Shown here: positions 8,671 to 17,357 of the stretch, piece after piece
Numbering within the stretch: the stretch's first letter is position 1
How the letters are laid out: every line of letters begins with the position of its first letter
Assembly: GCA_902776645.1 (NCBI GenBank)
Contig: CACYQT010000052.1
Coordinates: forward strand, 9,695 to 45,681
DNA: 35,987 bases
Direction of reading: 5' to 3'
Source: an uncultured bacterium
GTDB lineage: Bacteria; Verrucomicrobiota; Lentisphaeria; Oligosphaerales; Oligosphaeraceae
The notes under the pieces: model-generated
What the model saw: only the letters and a program-made list of their open reading frames with translations
What the model was told of the DNA's origin: nothing
The model's database searches: none
Made by a program: the position numbers and the translations under genes

Positions 8671-8700
8671 GCTTTAAGCTTTTAGCTTTTAGCTTTAAAT
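8671..8700. repeat. Heptamer tandem array, unit GCTTTTA
   Basis: Four 7-base units starting with GCTTT (GCTTTAA, GCTTTTA, GCTTTTA, GCTTTAA) run directly into the stop codon of glycogen phosphorylase (8695-8697 on the minus strand). The same word family, AGCTAAA/AGCTTAG, recurs at 17119-17139, just downstream of the lipoprotein gene on the other strand. Confidence 0.85.
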
Positions 8701-11190
8701 CAGCGATTTCAGATTCCAGATTTCATTCGCGTAGTCCGAAATCGTGCGGTCGCTGGAGAACTTGCCCGAACGGGCGATGTTGATCAGCGACTTTTGCAGC
8801 CACGCCTTGCGGTCGCGGTAGAGTTCGTCCACCTTCGCCTGGATGTCGATGTACGAACGCAAGTCCTTGAGGACGAGATAGAAATCTTTGTCCATCAACG
8901 CATGGAGCAGGCCGTCGTATTCGCCTGGCTCCGCCATGCTGAACACGTTCGTGCGGATGTTGTCGATGGCGCGGCGGATCTCCGGATCGCTGTCGTAGAT
9001 GTCCCAAGCGCGGTAGTTCTTGCGCGTCTCTTCGACTTCTTCCGCGCGAAGGCCGAAGATGAAGATGTTCTCTTCACCGACTTCCTCGTAGATCTCCACG
9101 TTGGCGCCGTCCATCGTGCCGACAGTCAGCGCGCCGTTGAGCATCAGTTTCATGTTGCCCGTTCCGGACGCCTCCGTTCCCGCCAGCGAAATCTGCTCGC
9201 TGACCTCCGCGGCCGGCATGATCCTCTCCGCCAGCGAGACGCGGTAGTCCGGCAGGAAGACGACTTTCAGCTTGTCGTTCAGCCGATCATTGCTGTTCAC
9301 GGCCTCCGCGACATGGTTGATGAGGCTGATGATCTTCTTCGCGATGGCGTAGCCGGGGGCCGCCTTGCCGGCGAAGATGAACGTGCGCGGAACCATGTCG
9401 TAGTCCGGATCGTCGATCAGGCGGTTGTACAGGATGATGATGTACAGGGCGAGCATCAGCTGCCGCTTGTATTCGTGGATGCGTTTCACCTGAACGTCGA
9501 ACAACGAATTCGGATTGACGTGGATGCCGTTCGTTTCGCTGATGATTTTCGCCAGTTTCTTTTTGTTTTCCAGTTTGATGTCGGCAAGCTTCCCAAGAAA
9601 CGCGTCGTCATCCAGAAATTCCTCCAGTTTGCGCAGTTGCGACAAATCGCAGATCCATCCGTCGCCGATCTTCTCCGTGATCAGCTTGGAGAGCTCCGGA
9701 TTGGACAGCAGCAACCAGCGGCGCTGCGTGATGCCGTTCGTCATGTTCGTGAATTTCTCAGGATTCATCTCCGCGAAGTCGCGGAATAGATGCTGCTTGA
9801 GGATCTCCGAATGGATTTTCGCGACGCCGTTGACCTTCTTCGAACCGATGACCGCCAGATGCGCCATGCGGATATTCTTGCCATGGTCTTCGTCGAAGAT
9901 GCTCATGCGACGGATGCGATCCGTGTCGCCCGGATACATGGAACGGACAAGACCGAGGAAGCGGAAGTTGATTTCGCCGATGATCTGGACATGGCGCGGC
10001 AGCAGTTTCCGCATCAAATCCAGCCCCCATGTCTCCAACGCCTCCGGAAGGATCGTGTGGTTCGTGTAGCCGACACATGACGTCGTGAGACGCCATGCCT
10101 CGTCCCAGTCCATCCCGTTGTCGTCCACAAGGATGCGCATGAGTTCGGGAATGACGAGCGTGGGATGCGTGTCGTTCAATTGCATGAAGACCTTCTCCGG
10201 CAACGTCTCCAGCGTGTTCTCGCGAATCACATGGCGGCGCAGGATGTCCTGCAGCGTGCAGGAGACGAAGAAGTACTGCTGACGCAGCCGCAGCTCCTTG
10301 CCCTGCTCCGTGTTGTCGTTCGGATACAGGACTTTCGTCAGCGTCTCCGCCTTCATCTTGTTCATGACGGCGCCAACGTATTCGCCGCGGTTGAAGTTCT
10401 CAAGGTCGATTTCGTTGTAGGCCTTTGCGGACCACAGGCGGAGCGTGTTGACCGTCTTGCCGCCGTAGCCGACCACGGGAATGTCATACGGGATGCCATA
10501 CACATGCTCGTCCGCCTCCCACCGCCAGACTTCACGGCCGTTTTCACGCAAAACCATCTGTCTGCCGCCGAACTGGACATGGACTTGGTTCTCCGGACGC
10601 ATGACCTCCCATGGATAGCCGATGCCGATCCAGTTGTCAGGCTCTTCCAGCTGCTCGCCTTTCTCCAGCCGCTGGCGGAAGATGCCGAAATCGTACCGAA
10701 GTCCATAGCCGTAGCATGGCAAGCCCATCGTCGCCATGGAATCCATGAAGCATGCCGCCAGACGGCCGAGACCGCCGTTTCCAAGCCCCGCATCGGCTTC
10801 GCATGAGCAAAGATTCTCCCACTTCATCCCCTGCTCCTTCAACGCCGCCTCGCAGGCGTCCTGCAGGCCCAAGTTGATGATGTTGTTCGTGATGAGACGC
10901 CCAATCAGGTACTCCAGCGAAAGATAATAGACTTCACGGGAGTTCGCGTTGTGGCACGTTTCCAGCCATCGCCGCCAACGCAAGATGATCTGGTCGCGGA
11001 TGGCGTAAGAAAACGCCAGATAGCGCATCTGCTCCGTCAGACGAAGCGGATTCGCGCCAAGCGTATAGCGAAGATGATAAAAATAACCCTTGCGGAAGAT
11101 GTCCACCTGTTTCTGGAAATCGGCGTTCTCCACGTCCATTTCAGTGGTGAGCATCTTCATAATGTCGTTGTTGTTCAGTTTTTTCTTCAT
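8695..11190 (-). CDS. glgP: Glycogen/maltodextrin phosphorylase
   Basis: This 831-residue cytoplasmic enzyme releases glucose 1-phosphate from the non-reducing ends of glycogen or other alpha-1,4-glucans. Length and sequence match the GT35 phosphorylases: REVYYLSLEYLIGR near 85, EADAGLGNGGLGRLAACF near 130, QLNDTHPTLVIPELMRI in the middle, and VKRIHEYKRQLM. Lys681 in EASGTGNMKLMLNGALTVG is the residue expected to bind pyridoxal phosphate. The ATG at 11190 has GGAGA 8 bases upstream. It is preceded by a 192-base gap with a possible promoter and followed by a heptamer array that overlaps its stop codon. This suggests a single-gene transcript. Glycogen storage fits a sugar-fermenting lifestyle. 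Confidence 0.97.
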   Translation of the reverse strand: MKKKLNNNDIMKMLTTEMDVENADFQKQVDIFRKGYFYHLRYTLGANPLRLTEQMRYLAFSYAIRDQIILRWRRWLETCHNANSREVYYLSLEYLIGRLITNNIINLGLQDACEAALKEQGMKWENLCSCEADAGLGNGGLGRLAACFMDSMATMGLPCYGYGLRYDFGIFRQRLEKGEQLEEPDNWIGIGYPWEVMRPENQVHVQFGGRQMVLRENGREVWRWEADEHVYGIPYDIPVVGYGGKTVNTLRLWSAKAYNEIDLENFNRGEYVGAVMNKMKAETLTKVLYPNDNTEQGKELRLRQQYFFVSCTLQDILRRHVIRENTLETLPEKVFMQLNDTHPTLVIPELMRILVDDNGMDWDEAWRLTTSCVGYTNHTILPEALETWGLDLMRKLLPRHVQIIGEINFRFLGLVRSMYPGDTDRIRRMSIFDEDHGKNIRMAHLAVIGSKKVNGVAKIHSEILKQHLFRDFAEMNPEKFTNMTNGITQRRWLLLSNPELSKLITEKIGDGWICDLSQLRKLEEFLDDDAFLGKLADIKLENKKKLAKIISETNGIHVNPNSLFDVQVKRIHEYKRQLMLALYIIILYNRLIDDPDYDMVPRTFIFAGKAAPGYAIAKKIISLINHVAEAVNSNDRLNDKLKVVFLPDYRVSLAERIMPAAEVSEQISLAGTEASGTGNMKLMLNGALTVGTMDGANVEIYEEVGEENIFIFGLRAEEVEETRKNYRAWDIYDSDPEIRRAIDNIRTNVFSMAEPGEYDGLLHALMDKDFYLVLKDLRSYIDIQAKVDELYRDRKAWLQKSLINIARSGKFSSDRTISDYANEIWNLKSLI

Positions 11191-11269
11191 ATTCGGTCTC
11201 CATTTTCCCTGTTGGTGTTCTAGATGGTCTCTTGTCCCATGGATTCATCCAATGTGTCTGGCAAACTTA

Positions 11270-11299
11270 ATAATATGAAGGCATACTGAAAAAAAACAA
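11270..11299 (-). promoter_or_regulatory. Possible sigma-70-type promoter for glycogen phosphorylase
   Basis: On the minus strand TTGTTT (11299-11294) and TATTAT (11275-11270) are separated by 18 bases, about 80 bases upstream of the glgP start. The surrounding 192-base gap (11191-11382) is AT-rich and otherwise shows no feature. This is a consensus match by eye only. Confidence 0.3.
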
Positions 11300-11382
11300 A
11301 CTTTTATACCCTAATTAATGATGTTTCTCTCCGGTGACATGATCTGAAGGTTTGTTTCAAATGGTCGTAATGCCTGCTGGCA

Positions 11383-11874
11383 TCACAGCAGATGGTAATG
11401 CGGGATGATGTCTTCGTAATGGCCGTCTTTCATGAGAAAACCGCCTGGAATGACGCCCAGCTGGACAAAGCCCAATCGTGCATACAGCTTCAAAGCCGCG
11501 ACATTCGTCGCGACGACTGCGTTGAACTGCAAAATTTTGAATCCCAAGTTCTTGGCTTGGGCCATGCAGTCCTTTACAAGCAGTTCGCCGATATGCCGTC
11601 CACGGCAGTTTTTCCAGACGGCGTAGCTTGCGTTGCAGATATGACCGCAACGTCCGATGTTGTTGGGATGCAGGATATAGACTCCGACAACCACACCTGT
11701 TTCCATGTCTTTTGCGATTCCCGTGAACGACTGACTTTCAAAAAAGGCGCGACCGCTTTCCGCGTCCAGTTCCTCCGTCTGCGGAAACGCCACGCCGTCG
11801 CGCACGACATCGTTCCAGATTGCGATGGCCTCTTCCGTATCCGCTGCCGTGATTTTTTCGATTTTGATTCCCAT
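11383..11874 (-). CDS. GNAT family N-acetyltransferase
   Basis: This 163-residue protein resembles the GNAT acyl-CoA N-acyltransferases. The acetyl-CoA-binding motif A region is VGVYILHPNNIGRCGHI followed by NCRGRHIGELLVKDCMAQA. The strand and helix NAVVATNVAALKLYARLGF is the typical motif B with the conserved N-x-x-A-x-x-L-Y-x-x-x-G-F pattern. The substrate cannot be read from sequence. The start is placed at the ATG at 11874 (MGIKIEKITAADTEEAI) because AGAAGGAT lies about 9 bases upstream. A GTG at 11895 is in frame but would begin inside the heptamer array. It is flanked by that array on its upstream side and by the glgP leader gap downstream. Confidence 0.92.
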   Translation of the reverse strand: MGIKIEKITAADTEEAIAIWNDVVRDGVAFPQTEELDAESGRAFFESQSFTGIAKDMETGVVVGVYILHPNNIGRCGHICNASYAVWKNCRGRHIGELLVKDCMAQAKNLGFKILQFNAVVATNVAALKLYARLGFVQLGVIPGGFLMKDGHYEDIIPHYHLL

Positions 11875-11891
11875 TTTTCTTATCCTTCTTT

Positions 11892-11933
11892 CCACTAACC
11901 ACTAACCACTAACTACTAACCACTAGCCACTGG
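11892..11933. repeat. Heptamer tandem array, unit CCACTAA
   Basis: Six consecutive 7-base units are present: CCACTAA three times, then CTACTAA, CCACTAG and CCACTGG. On the coding strand of the neighbours it reads TTAGTGG repeated. It lies between the GH2 and GNAT genes and abuts the hairpin at 11932-11951. Confidence 0.92.
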
Positions 11934-11951
11934 CCGCGCAGGAGCGCGGCC
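11932..11951. terminator. Perfect GC-rich hairpin downstream of the GH2 gene
   Basis: The arms GGCCGCGC and GCGCGGCC are perfectly complementary (8 pairs) with a 4-base loop (AGGA). The hairpin lies 11 bases after the stop of the GH2 gene on the minus strand. There is no following U-run, so it is not a classical intrinsic terminator. It could stop transcription weakly or protect a 3' end. Confidence 0.5.
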
Positions 11952-11962
11952 CTCCCGAACGC

Positions 11963-14317
11963 TTACCATTTGCGGACGATGTCCGCCCATTTCCGGCAAT
12001 GGCCGAAATCAAGCGGCTCGCCTGGCTTCATGTAGAAGTTGCGTCCGTTTCCGGCGGACGACTCCCATGTGAAGAAACAGAATTCGCCGACGGACAACGG
12101 CAGTTCGCCGATCAACAACTTGCCGTTCGCGGGAACGGACAAATCGCCCTGTGCCATGATGGAGCCGTTCTCCCGCGTCACGGTGTAGCGGGCCGAAACC
12201 GTTGCCATCCAGTCGTTGACGGCCCAAAGCGTCGCCGCATCTTCCGTTGTATCGGCATCGTGCCCCATCAGCGCGAACGGCTGCTGTGACAACCGCAGAT
12301 AATCGTATGGCAGTTTCGGCTTGCCATGGACATCGACGACGGAATAGTTGAACGCCATCGGCCACATGTCCATCAACGACCACCATAACAGCCCCGTATG
12401 ACGGTACTTCAGCACACGCCACCATTCGACGGCGAACTTGAACAGATCCGCCACATAGAAATTGACGGCGGCCACCAGTTCTGACGGATTCTCCGGCGAA
12501 AAGTCGCGTCCGAACATCTTTCGGATGACTTCCTTCGCCTTCTGGCAGCAGTTGTAGCAATAGCGGTCGGTCTGATGCGCGTCCCCTGGCGCGTCCTGCG
12601 GCTTTAGATCCGACGGTGCCGCATTCCAAAGTCGTTTGAGTCGAGGCAGTTCACGCTCCAGAAGATCAGACGATTCGGACATCGCGTTCATGCCCAGCGG
12701 CCCGATTTCGCTTGTCAGATGGGAGGCGACGCCGCGGAAGAATTCACGGAAGCCGCCCGGCGGCAGATTGCCGCAGTACGCATGGACTTCCGGAGCGAAT
12801 TTCGTCTTCGGCTTCATCGGACCATAGCCCAGGCGGCGATCCGCAATCTCATCTGCAAGATACGGTGAACTCGGCAGATAGCTACGCGCGGGATCGAGAT
12901 TTTGAACCACGCGCGGCAGAATCTGTCGGGATACTTTGTTGTCGGACGGACGGATTCCGCGTTCGATCAGTTCGCCCCATGTGAACATGTCGTCCGTCTC
13001 GTTGTCACCGCACCAAAGCGCTAACGACGGATGATTGCGCAGTTTCGTCACGACGCTGACGGCTTCTTCTTCCATCTGCTTGAGGAACCATTCGTCCTGC
13101 GGCGGAAATTCGCATGCGAGCATGAAATCCTGCCAGACCATCAGGCCGTTTTCGTCGCAGTAGTCGAAAAACGCCGTGTCTTCATAGACGCCGCCGCCCC
13201 AGACGCGTATCGCGTTGCAATTGCAGTCTTTGGCGAGTTTCAGAGCACGTTCGAGCCGTTCGGGCGTCTGTGAATGGAATGCCGAAAGCGGCTTCCAGTT
13301 CGTGCCGCGAACGAAAATCTTCCGTCCGTTGCAGTAGAACTGGAATTCGCCGTCGCCGTCAGGCGATGTCGTCTCAGTGCGGACAAGATACAGCGTACGG
13401 ATGCCGACGCGATGTTCATGACGCGCGACTTCCACGCCGTCCTTTGTCAGAATCAACGCGAAGTCATACAAGTTCGGTTCGCCGTTTCCCGCAGGGAACC
13501 AAAGCTTTGGATTCGCGATGGTCAGTTCGCCGCAACGCCTTCCGGACGTATGGCTTGCGAATGTCTCCCGCTCCAAAACGGTTTCGCCTTTGAAACGCAT
13601 CTTGATCTTCAGCCGATAATGGCTCAGATCACGATCCGGTGACGTGAACGTGTAGCGGCAGCCGAGGCTCGCGCGGCTCCAGTCGTCGCTGACGCTTTCC
13701 GTATAGGTATAGACGGAAAGGAAGCGGACGGCAGGGAGGAAATCCAGATGGACGCCGCGCCACAGGCCGGACGTGACGCGCACAGGCGAATTGTCCCATC
13801 CCCAGCTGTGGCGCGCTTTCCGCAGACAGGCGGATGTCGGATGCCGCATGGATGAAAACGGCGTCTGCACAAACTTCCGCGACGCGATTTCAGGCGATGT
13901 GATCTCAACGCGCAAGTGGTTGGTTCCCAAACGCAAACGGTCTGTCACATCGGCTTGATGCTCAATGAACATGTTCGCGCAATCGAACAACTTCTCGCCG
14001 TTCAGATAGACAGCCGCCACCGTGTCGATGCCGTCGAAAACCAGCATGGCTTTCGCGCATCCGGAAGGCATTCCGTCGAATGTGAAATCACGCTCATAGA
14101 TCCAATCCGCCAAATCGATCCACCGTTCGCAGATTGGATCGTCCGGCGGCAACGGTTCGCCAATCAATCCCGCCCGTTGCAAATCCAATTCCACATTGCC
14201 GGGAACGGTTGCGGGAAGGATATGTCCTTTTCCTGTAAGTGGATGCGTAAAAGACAACGTCCATCCGTCATTGAGCGGCATATTTTGCATCGTGTGGTTA
14301 TCCTTCTTTTTGTCCAT
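11963..14317 (-). CDS. Glycoside hydrolase family 2, beta-mannosidase-like
   Basis: This 784-residue enzyme follows the GH2 beta-mannosidase plan: N-terminal jelly-roll (about 14-190), immunoglobulin-like domain (about 195-310), TIM barrel (about 315-690) and a C-terminal beta domain. The beta-mannosidase landmarks VPGNVELDL and RVWGGGVYED are present. The acid/base is probably Glu440 in WCGDNE and the nucleophile Glu537 in TSEIGP. It would cleave terminal beta-mannose from oligosaccharides. No signal peptide is seen, so it probably acts in the cytoplasm on imported sugars. Where beta-mannosidases usually have W-G-W-D-W-G-P, this protein has SWGWDNSPVRVTSG (171-184), so specificity may differ. 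The ATG at 14317 is used here. An in-frame ATG at 14290 has a better ribosome site (AAGAAGGAT) and may be the true start. Confidence 0.9.
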   Translation of the reverse strand: MDKKKDNHTMQNMPLNDGWTLSFTHPLTGKGHILPATVPGNVELDLQRAGLIGEPLPPDDPICERWIDLADWIYERDFTFDGMPSGCAKAMLVFDGIDTVAAVYLNGEKLFDCANMFIEHQADVTDRLRLGTNHLRVEITSPEIASRKFVQTPFSSMRHPTSACLRKARHSWGWDNSPVRVTSGLWRGVHLDFLPAVRFLSVYTYTESVSDDWSRASLGCRYTFTSPDRDLSHYRLKIKMRFKGETVLERETFASHTSGRRCGELTIANPKLWFPAGNGEPNLYDFALILTKDGVEVARHEHRVGIRTLYLVRTETTSPDGDGEFQFYCNGRKIFVRGTNWKPLSAFHSQTPERLERALKLAKDCNCNAIRVWGGGVYEDTAFFDYCDENGLMVWQDFMLACEFPPQDEWFLKQMEEEAVSVVTKLRNHPSLALWCGDNETDDMFTWGELIERGIRPSDNKVSRQILPRVVQNLDPARSYLPSSPYLADEIADRRLGYGPMKPKTKFAPEVHAYCGNLPPGGFREFFRGVASHLTSEIGPLGMNAMSESSDLLERELPRLKRLWNAAPSDLKPQDAPGDAHQTDRYCYNCCQKAKEVIRKMFGRDFSPENPSELVAAVNFYVADLFKFAVEWWRVLKYRHTGLLWWSLMDMWPMAFNYSVVDVHGKPKLPYDYLRLSQQPFALMGHDADTTEDAATLWAVNDWMATVSARYTVTRENGSIMAQGDLSVPANGKLLIGELPLSVGEFCFFTWESSAGNGRNFYMKPGEPLDFGHCRKWADIVRKW

Positions 14318-14342
14318 TTTCTCGACGATTTTTCTTTCCTTT

Positions 14343-14489
14343 TACGACTGAGAGCTTACTCACGATGTTTTCTGCATCTCGCGTAGCGATGACAACCGCC
14401 GCAGCCGCCGGAGCCGTTGTATTTTATGCATTCGGAATTCATTATAACAAAATAAACTCTTCTGGAAATTGTCGGCCCGGCGGCGAGGC
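14343..14489. repeat. Dispersed stem-loop element, copy 1 (diverged)
   Basis: This stretch shares two blocks with the near-identical pair at 17124-17551. The left block is GCATCTCGCG followed by AGCGATGACAACCGCCG and the left arm (about 14398-14416). The right arm is CGGCCCGGCGGCGAGGC at 14473-14489. The arms are imperfectly complementary around an AT-rich centre of about 56 bases whose sequence differs from the other copies. It occupies the 309-base gap between the divergent GH2 and FAD genes. Confidence 0.75.
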
Positions 14490-14518
14490 ATTCGTGTCCA
14501 GTCGTGTTCATTCGTGGT
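14489..14518. repeat. Decamer tandem array, unit CATTCGTGTC
   Basis: Three 10-base units (CATTCGTGTC, CAGTCGTGTT, CATTCGTGGT) follow directly on the right arm of stem-loop copy 1. A related two-unit version (GTTCGTTGGT, GTCCATTGGT) follows copy 3 at 17550-17569. Confidence 0.75.
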
Positions 14519-14626
14519 TCAATCATTTCCAGATAACATACCATGACTGAAACCAACTTCAAATCCGCAGAAAACGTTATACATTATAGAAAAAGCATTA
14601 TCCACCCTGCCTCTCAGGAGAAATCC

Positions 14627-15922
14627 ATGGCTGAAACCATCCAACTTCCAGCGTGTTCCGTTCCCGTCATCGCGGACGTCGATATCGCCGTCGCCGGCGG
14701 CAGCTGCACAGGCGTATTCGCCGCCGTCACTGCCGCACGGAAAGGCGCGCGCGTCGCCGTCATCGAACCGCAGAACCGTTTCGGCGGAACATGCACCGCC
14801 GGACAAGTCTGCATCTGGCATTCCTTCTTCGCGACGGACGACAAGACGCAGATTGTTTTCGGCCTCAGCCAAGAGATCGTGGACCGATTAAATCGCCGCA
14901 ATCTTGTGGAATTCTGGGACAAGCCCAACCCGCACTGCTACGTCAATCTGAACACGGAAGAGCTCTGCATGGAGCTAGACGAAATGGTGCAGGAGGCCCA
15001 TGTCATGCCGTTCCTCCATTCGCGAGCCGTCGGTGTTTTGAAATCGGATGACGGCCATCTCACAAGCCTGATTGTCGCCAGCAAAGACGGCCTCGGCGTC
15101 GTGAAGGCGAAAGTCTTCATCGACGCGACGGGAGACAGCGACATCGTCCGCTACGCGGGTGGCCAGCTTTGGCGCAATGACGTCATGCAGACATCCACCG
15201 CCTGCGTCAAAGTCAGCCAATGGCCCGTCGGCATCGCCACCGGCAAAATCATCCACGAATACGCCGCCAAATACAATCTGCCAGAAGGCTTCATCTGGGG
15301 AAAGAAATCCGTCGGAAGCAATACATATATGCTTGCGGGAACGAATATTCCGAACATCGATGAATCGACGCAGGCCGGCCTGACGGCTTCCGAAATCGAA
15401 GGCCGCCGGCAGATGCGGGCCTTCATGGACATCATCGCGGAAACAGGCCGCCCGCGGCCTGTCATCGAGGCGTTGCCGTCGCTCGTCGGCATCCGCGAAA
15501 CATGGCACATTCGCTCCCTTCACCAAATCACGACAGATGAGCTGCTTTCTGGAAAAGTTTTCCCAGATGCCGCTGGTAAAGGAACTTACCGCAGCGACAT
15601 CCACATGCGCAATCCCGTCGGCACGCTGTTCCGCTATCTGGACGGCACGCAGATTTTCCAGTCCCCCTACAAACCGGCCGAAACCTCCCGCTGGCGGGAC
15701 GAATCGCTGCCCACGCCGCCGTATTACACATGGCCCGTCCGCAGCCAGATTCCCGTCGGATTCGACAATCTCATCACGGCCGGCCGCATGATCGACGCGG
15801 ATGCGGGTGCCTACGGCGCGCTGCGCGTCATGATCAACATGAACCAGTCCGGAGAGACGGCGGGAGACGTCGCCTTCAAATCACTTGACAAAAATCGTCC
15901 AATCCATGAATGCTGGCAATAG
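14627..15922 (+). CDS. FAD-dependent oxidoreductase (PF12831-type)
   Basis: This 431-residue flavoprotein has an N-terminal dinucleotide-binding fold: DIAVAGGSCTGVFAAVTAAR with the following Glu in VAVIEPQNRFGGTCTAG. The middle carries KVFIDATGDSDIVRYAGG and the C-terminus NLITAGRMIDADAGAYGALR, both hallmarks of the FAD_oxidored family, which is abundant in saccharolytic PVC bacteria and Bacteroidetes. The reaction is not established for this family. The start is the ATG at 14627 because CAGGAG lies 6 bases upstream; an in-frame ATG at 14543 lacks one. There is no signal peptide. The stop is 9 bases before the next gene, so it forms an operon with the amidotransferase-like lipoprotein. The upstream gap holds stem-loop copy 1 and the decamer array. 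Confidence 0.92.
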   Translation: MAETIQLPACSVPVIADVDIAVAGGSCTGVFAAVTAARKGARVAVIEPQNRFGGTCTAGQVCIWHSFFATDDKTQIVFGLSQEIVDRLNRRNLVEFWDKPNPHCYVNLNTEELCMELDEMVQEAHVMPFLHSRAVGVLKSDDGHLTSLIVASKDGLGVVKAKVFIDATGDSDIVRYAGGQLWRNDVMQTSTACVKVSQWPVGIATGKIIHEYAAKYNLPEGFIWGKKSVGSNTYMLAGTNIPNIDESTQAGLTASEIEGRRQMRAFMDIIAETGRPRPVIEALPSLVGIRETWHIRSLHQITTDELLSGKVFPDAAGKGTYRSDIHMRNPVGTLFRYLDGTQIFQSPYKPAETSRWRDESLPTPPYYTWPVRSQIPVGFDNLITAGRMIDADAGAYGALRVMINMNQSGETAGDVAFKSLDKNRPIHECWQ

Positions 15923-15931
15923 GGAAAAATC

Positions 15932-17101
15932 ATGAAAACAAGATGTTACGGAACTGTTTTGGGCATCGCGGCGTTGTCGTTGCTGACCTCCTGCGCATCA
16001 ATGCAAGTCGTTGAAAACAATGATCCACCCGCCTATGAAGGCCCGAAGGTGAAGGTCGGCCTGTTTCTGGACAAAGGCTGCCGCGGCAACGGCTCATGGC
16101 AGTGGGCGAGATTGCTGGCCCATTGCCCGCAGCTGGATTTGACCTTTCTGGACGCCAACGACATACGCAACGGCAAGCTGGACGAATTGCAGCTGCTGCT
16201 CTGCCCGGGCGGTTCCAGCAAGATGCAATATGCCGTGATGGGCCCCGACGGCGTCCAGAAAGTAAGGCAATTCATCGAAAACGGCGGTGGCTACATCGGC
16301 GTCTGCGCAGGAAGTTTCAACACCATGAACAGCGAAGGACGAATCGCCCTCCTCCCGTATGACTATATCCCAAACGCCTCCGGGCAGCTGGCGGATCTTG
16401 CGTTCGAATTCGATCAGGAAAGCGCCAAGTTGCTGGACATCAAGCCCGGACGCCATGTCATGCGCTACCATGGCGGCAATATCATGAAGCCGACGGAGCC
16501 AACCGCTCCCATGGGGGAGGCGAAGGTTCTGGGCGTCTTCAAAAGCTCCGTCAGCGGCTACGGCAAGGCGCCGTTTAATTTCATGGACACGCCGGCCGTC
16601 GTTCTGGGGCAATATGGCAAAGGGAAGGTTCTCGCAAGCAGTTGCCATCCAGAATCCTACGAATCAACCCATGACATCGCCCTGGGGTACGTGCTGGCCG
16701 TGACAGGCGTCAAGCCCGTTCCGTTCTATCCCGCAAAAATCAACCGTCCATTGCGTGTCGGATGGTTTTCATTGGCCTGCAGAGGGCCACAGGCCGCCCA
16801 TGACTTGCTGGCGTTGGACAATGAAGCCGCTTTTGACGTGGAGATCTTCACCCTTCATGAAATCAATGATGGACGGCTGCGCCATTACGATGCAGTCGTG
16901 ATGCCCGACGGCGTTGGTCTGTCCTACAAGAACTTGATGAAGAACGAGTTCCATAAGAAGCAGATTTTGGATTTTCTGGAACGTGGCGGTCACATCGTCG
17001 CCTCCGGCATCGCCGAAAAATACCTCCCCAAGCATGACAACATACAGATTCTGCCCGCTGGCGAACCATTTGCAAAAGCTTTGCGGTCGTTATGTAAATA
17101 A
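15932..17101 (+). CDS. Lipoprotein with BPL_N / class I amidotransferase-like domain
   Basis: This 389-residue protein has a lipoprotein signal (LSLLTSC, lipidated Cys21), so it is anchored in the envelope. From about 38 to 260 it has a class I glutamine-amidotransferase-like fold: LLLCPGGSSKMQ near 88-99, and the nucleophile elbow GGGYIGVCAGSF with Cys125, followed by ASSCHPES with a candidate His. This matches the BPL_N (PF09825) group. A second, shorter part (about 263-389) starts PLRVGWFSLACRGP and holds YDAVVMPDGVG and RGGHIVASG, which looks like a second flavodoxin-like domain of the same kind without a clear Cys elbow. The glutamine-hydrolysing role is not established. It lies 9 bases after the FAD oxidoreductase and is probably co-transcribed. 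Confidence 0.82.
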   Translation: MKTRCYGTVLGIAALSLLTSCASMQVVENNDPPAYEGPKVKVGLFLDKGCRGNGSWQWARLLAHCPQLDLTFLDANDIRNGKLDELQLLLCPGGSSKMQYAVMGPDGVQKVRQFIENGGGYIGVCAGSFNTMNSEGRIALLPYDYIPNASGQLADLAFEFDQESAKLLDIKPGRHVMRYHGGNIMKPTEPTAPMGEAKVLGVFKSSVSGYGKAPFNFMDTPAVVLGQYGKGKVLASSCHPESYESTHDIALGYVLAVTGVKPVPFYPAKINRPLRVGWFSLACRGPQAAHDLLALDNEAAFDVEIFTLHEINDGRLRHYDAVVMPDGVGLSYKNLMKNEFHKKQILDFLERGGHIVASGIAEKYLPKHDNIQILPAGEPFAKALRSLCK

Positions 17102-17107
17102 CCCCTG

Positions 17108-17139
17108 CCGCTTCGCGGAGCTAAAAGCTTAGAGCTTCC
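17108..17139. repeat. Small hairpin and heptamer array (AGCTAAA) after the lipoprotein gene
   Basis: A perfect small hairpin (CCGC, loop TTC, GCGG; 17108-17118) follows the stop by 6 bases. Three 7-base units (AGCTAAA, AGCTTAG, AGCTTCC; 17119-17139) come next. On the sense strand this matches the AAGCTAA words downstream of glgP. The hairpin could act as a weak terminator. Confidence 0.6.
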
Positions 17140-17317
17140 GCATGACATCCTTTGCACCTCGCGAAGCGACATGAAACCGCCGAGCCGCCGGGCCGTTTGC
17201 TTCATTCGTGATCAACATCTTGTTTTATCATTGAATCCTTCGGATATTGTCGGCCCGGCGGCGAGGCATCTGTTTATTCTGTGTATTCTGTGGACTTTAT
17301 GATGTTGATTTTTCGTG
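17124..17317. repeat. Dispersed stem-loop element, copy 2
   Basis: This is a 194-base unit repeated with about ten differences at 17358-17551 (offset 234). It contains a left arm at 17179-17195 and a right arm at 17251-17267 that can pair at 15 of 17 positions around a 55-base AT-rich loop. A two-unit nonamer (TATTCTGTG twice, 17275-17292) follows the right arm. No reading frame of note lies inside, so it is probably a non-autonomous or structural repeat. Confidence 0.9.
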
Positions 17318-17357
17318 CTACTATCGTTCATTTTCTTTTTTAGATAAGATTTTCTCT

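Noticed and set aside
14543..14626. N-terminal extension of the FAD oxidoreductase from an ATG at 14543
   Set aside because: The extension is not like the family, lacks a ribosome site, and a strong site precedes the ATG at 14627, right before the conserved fold.
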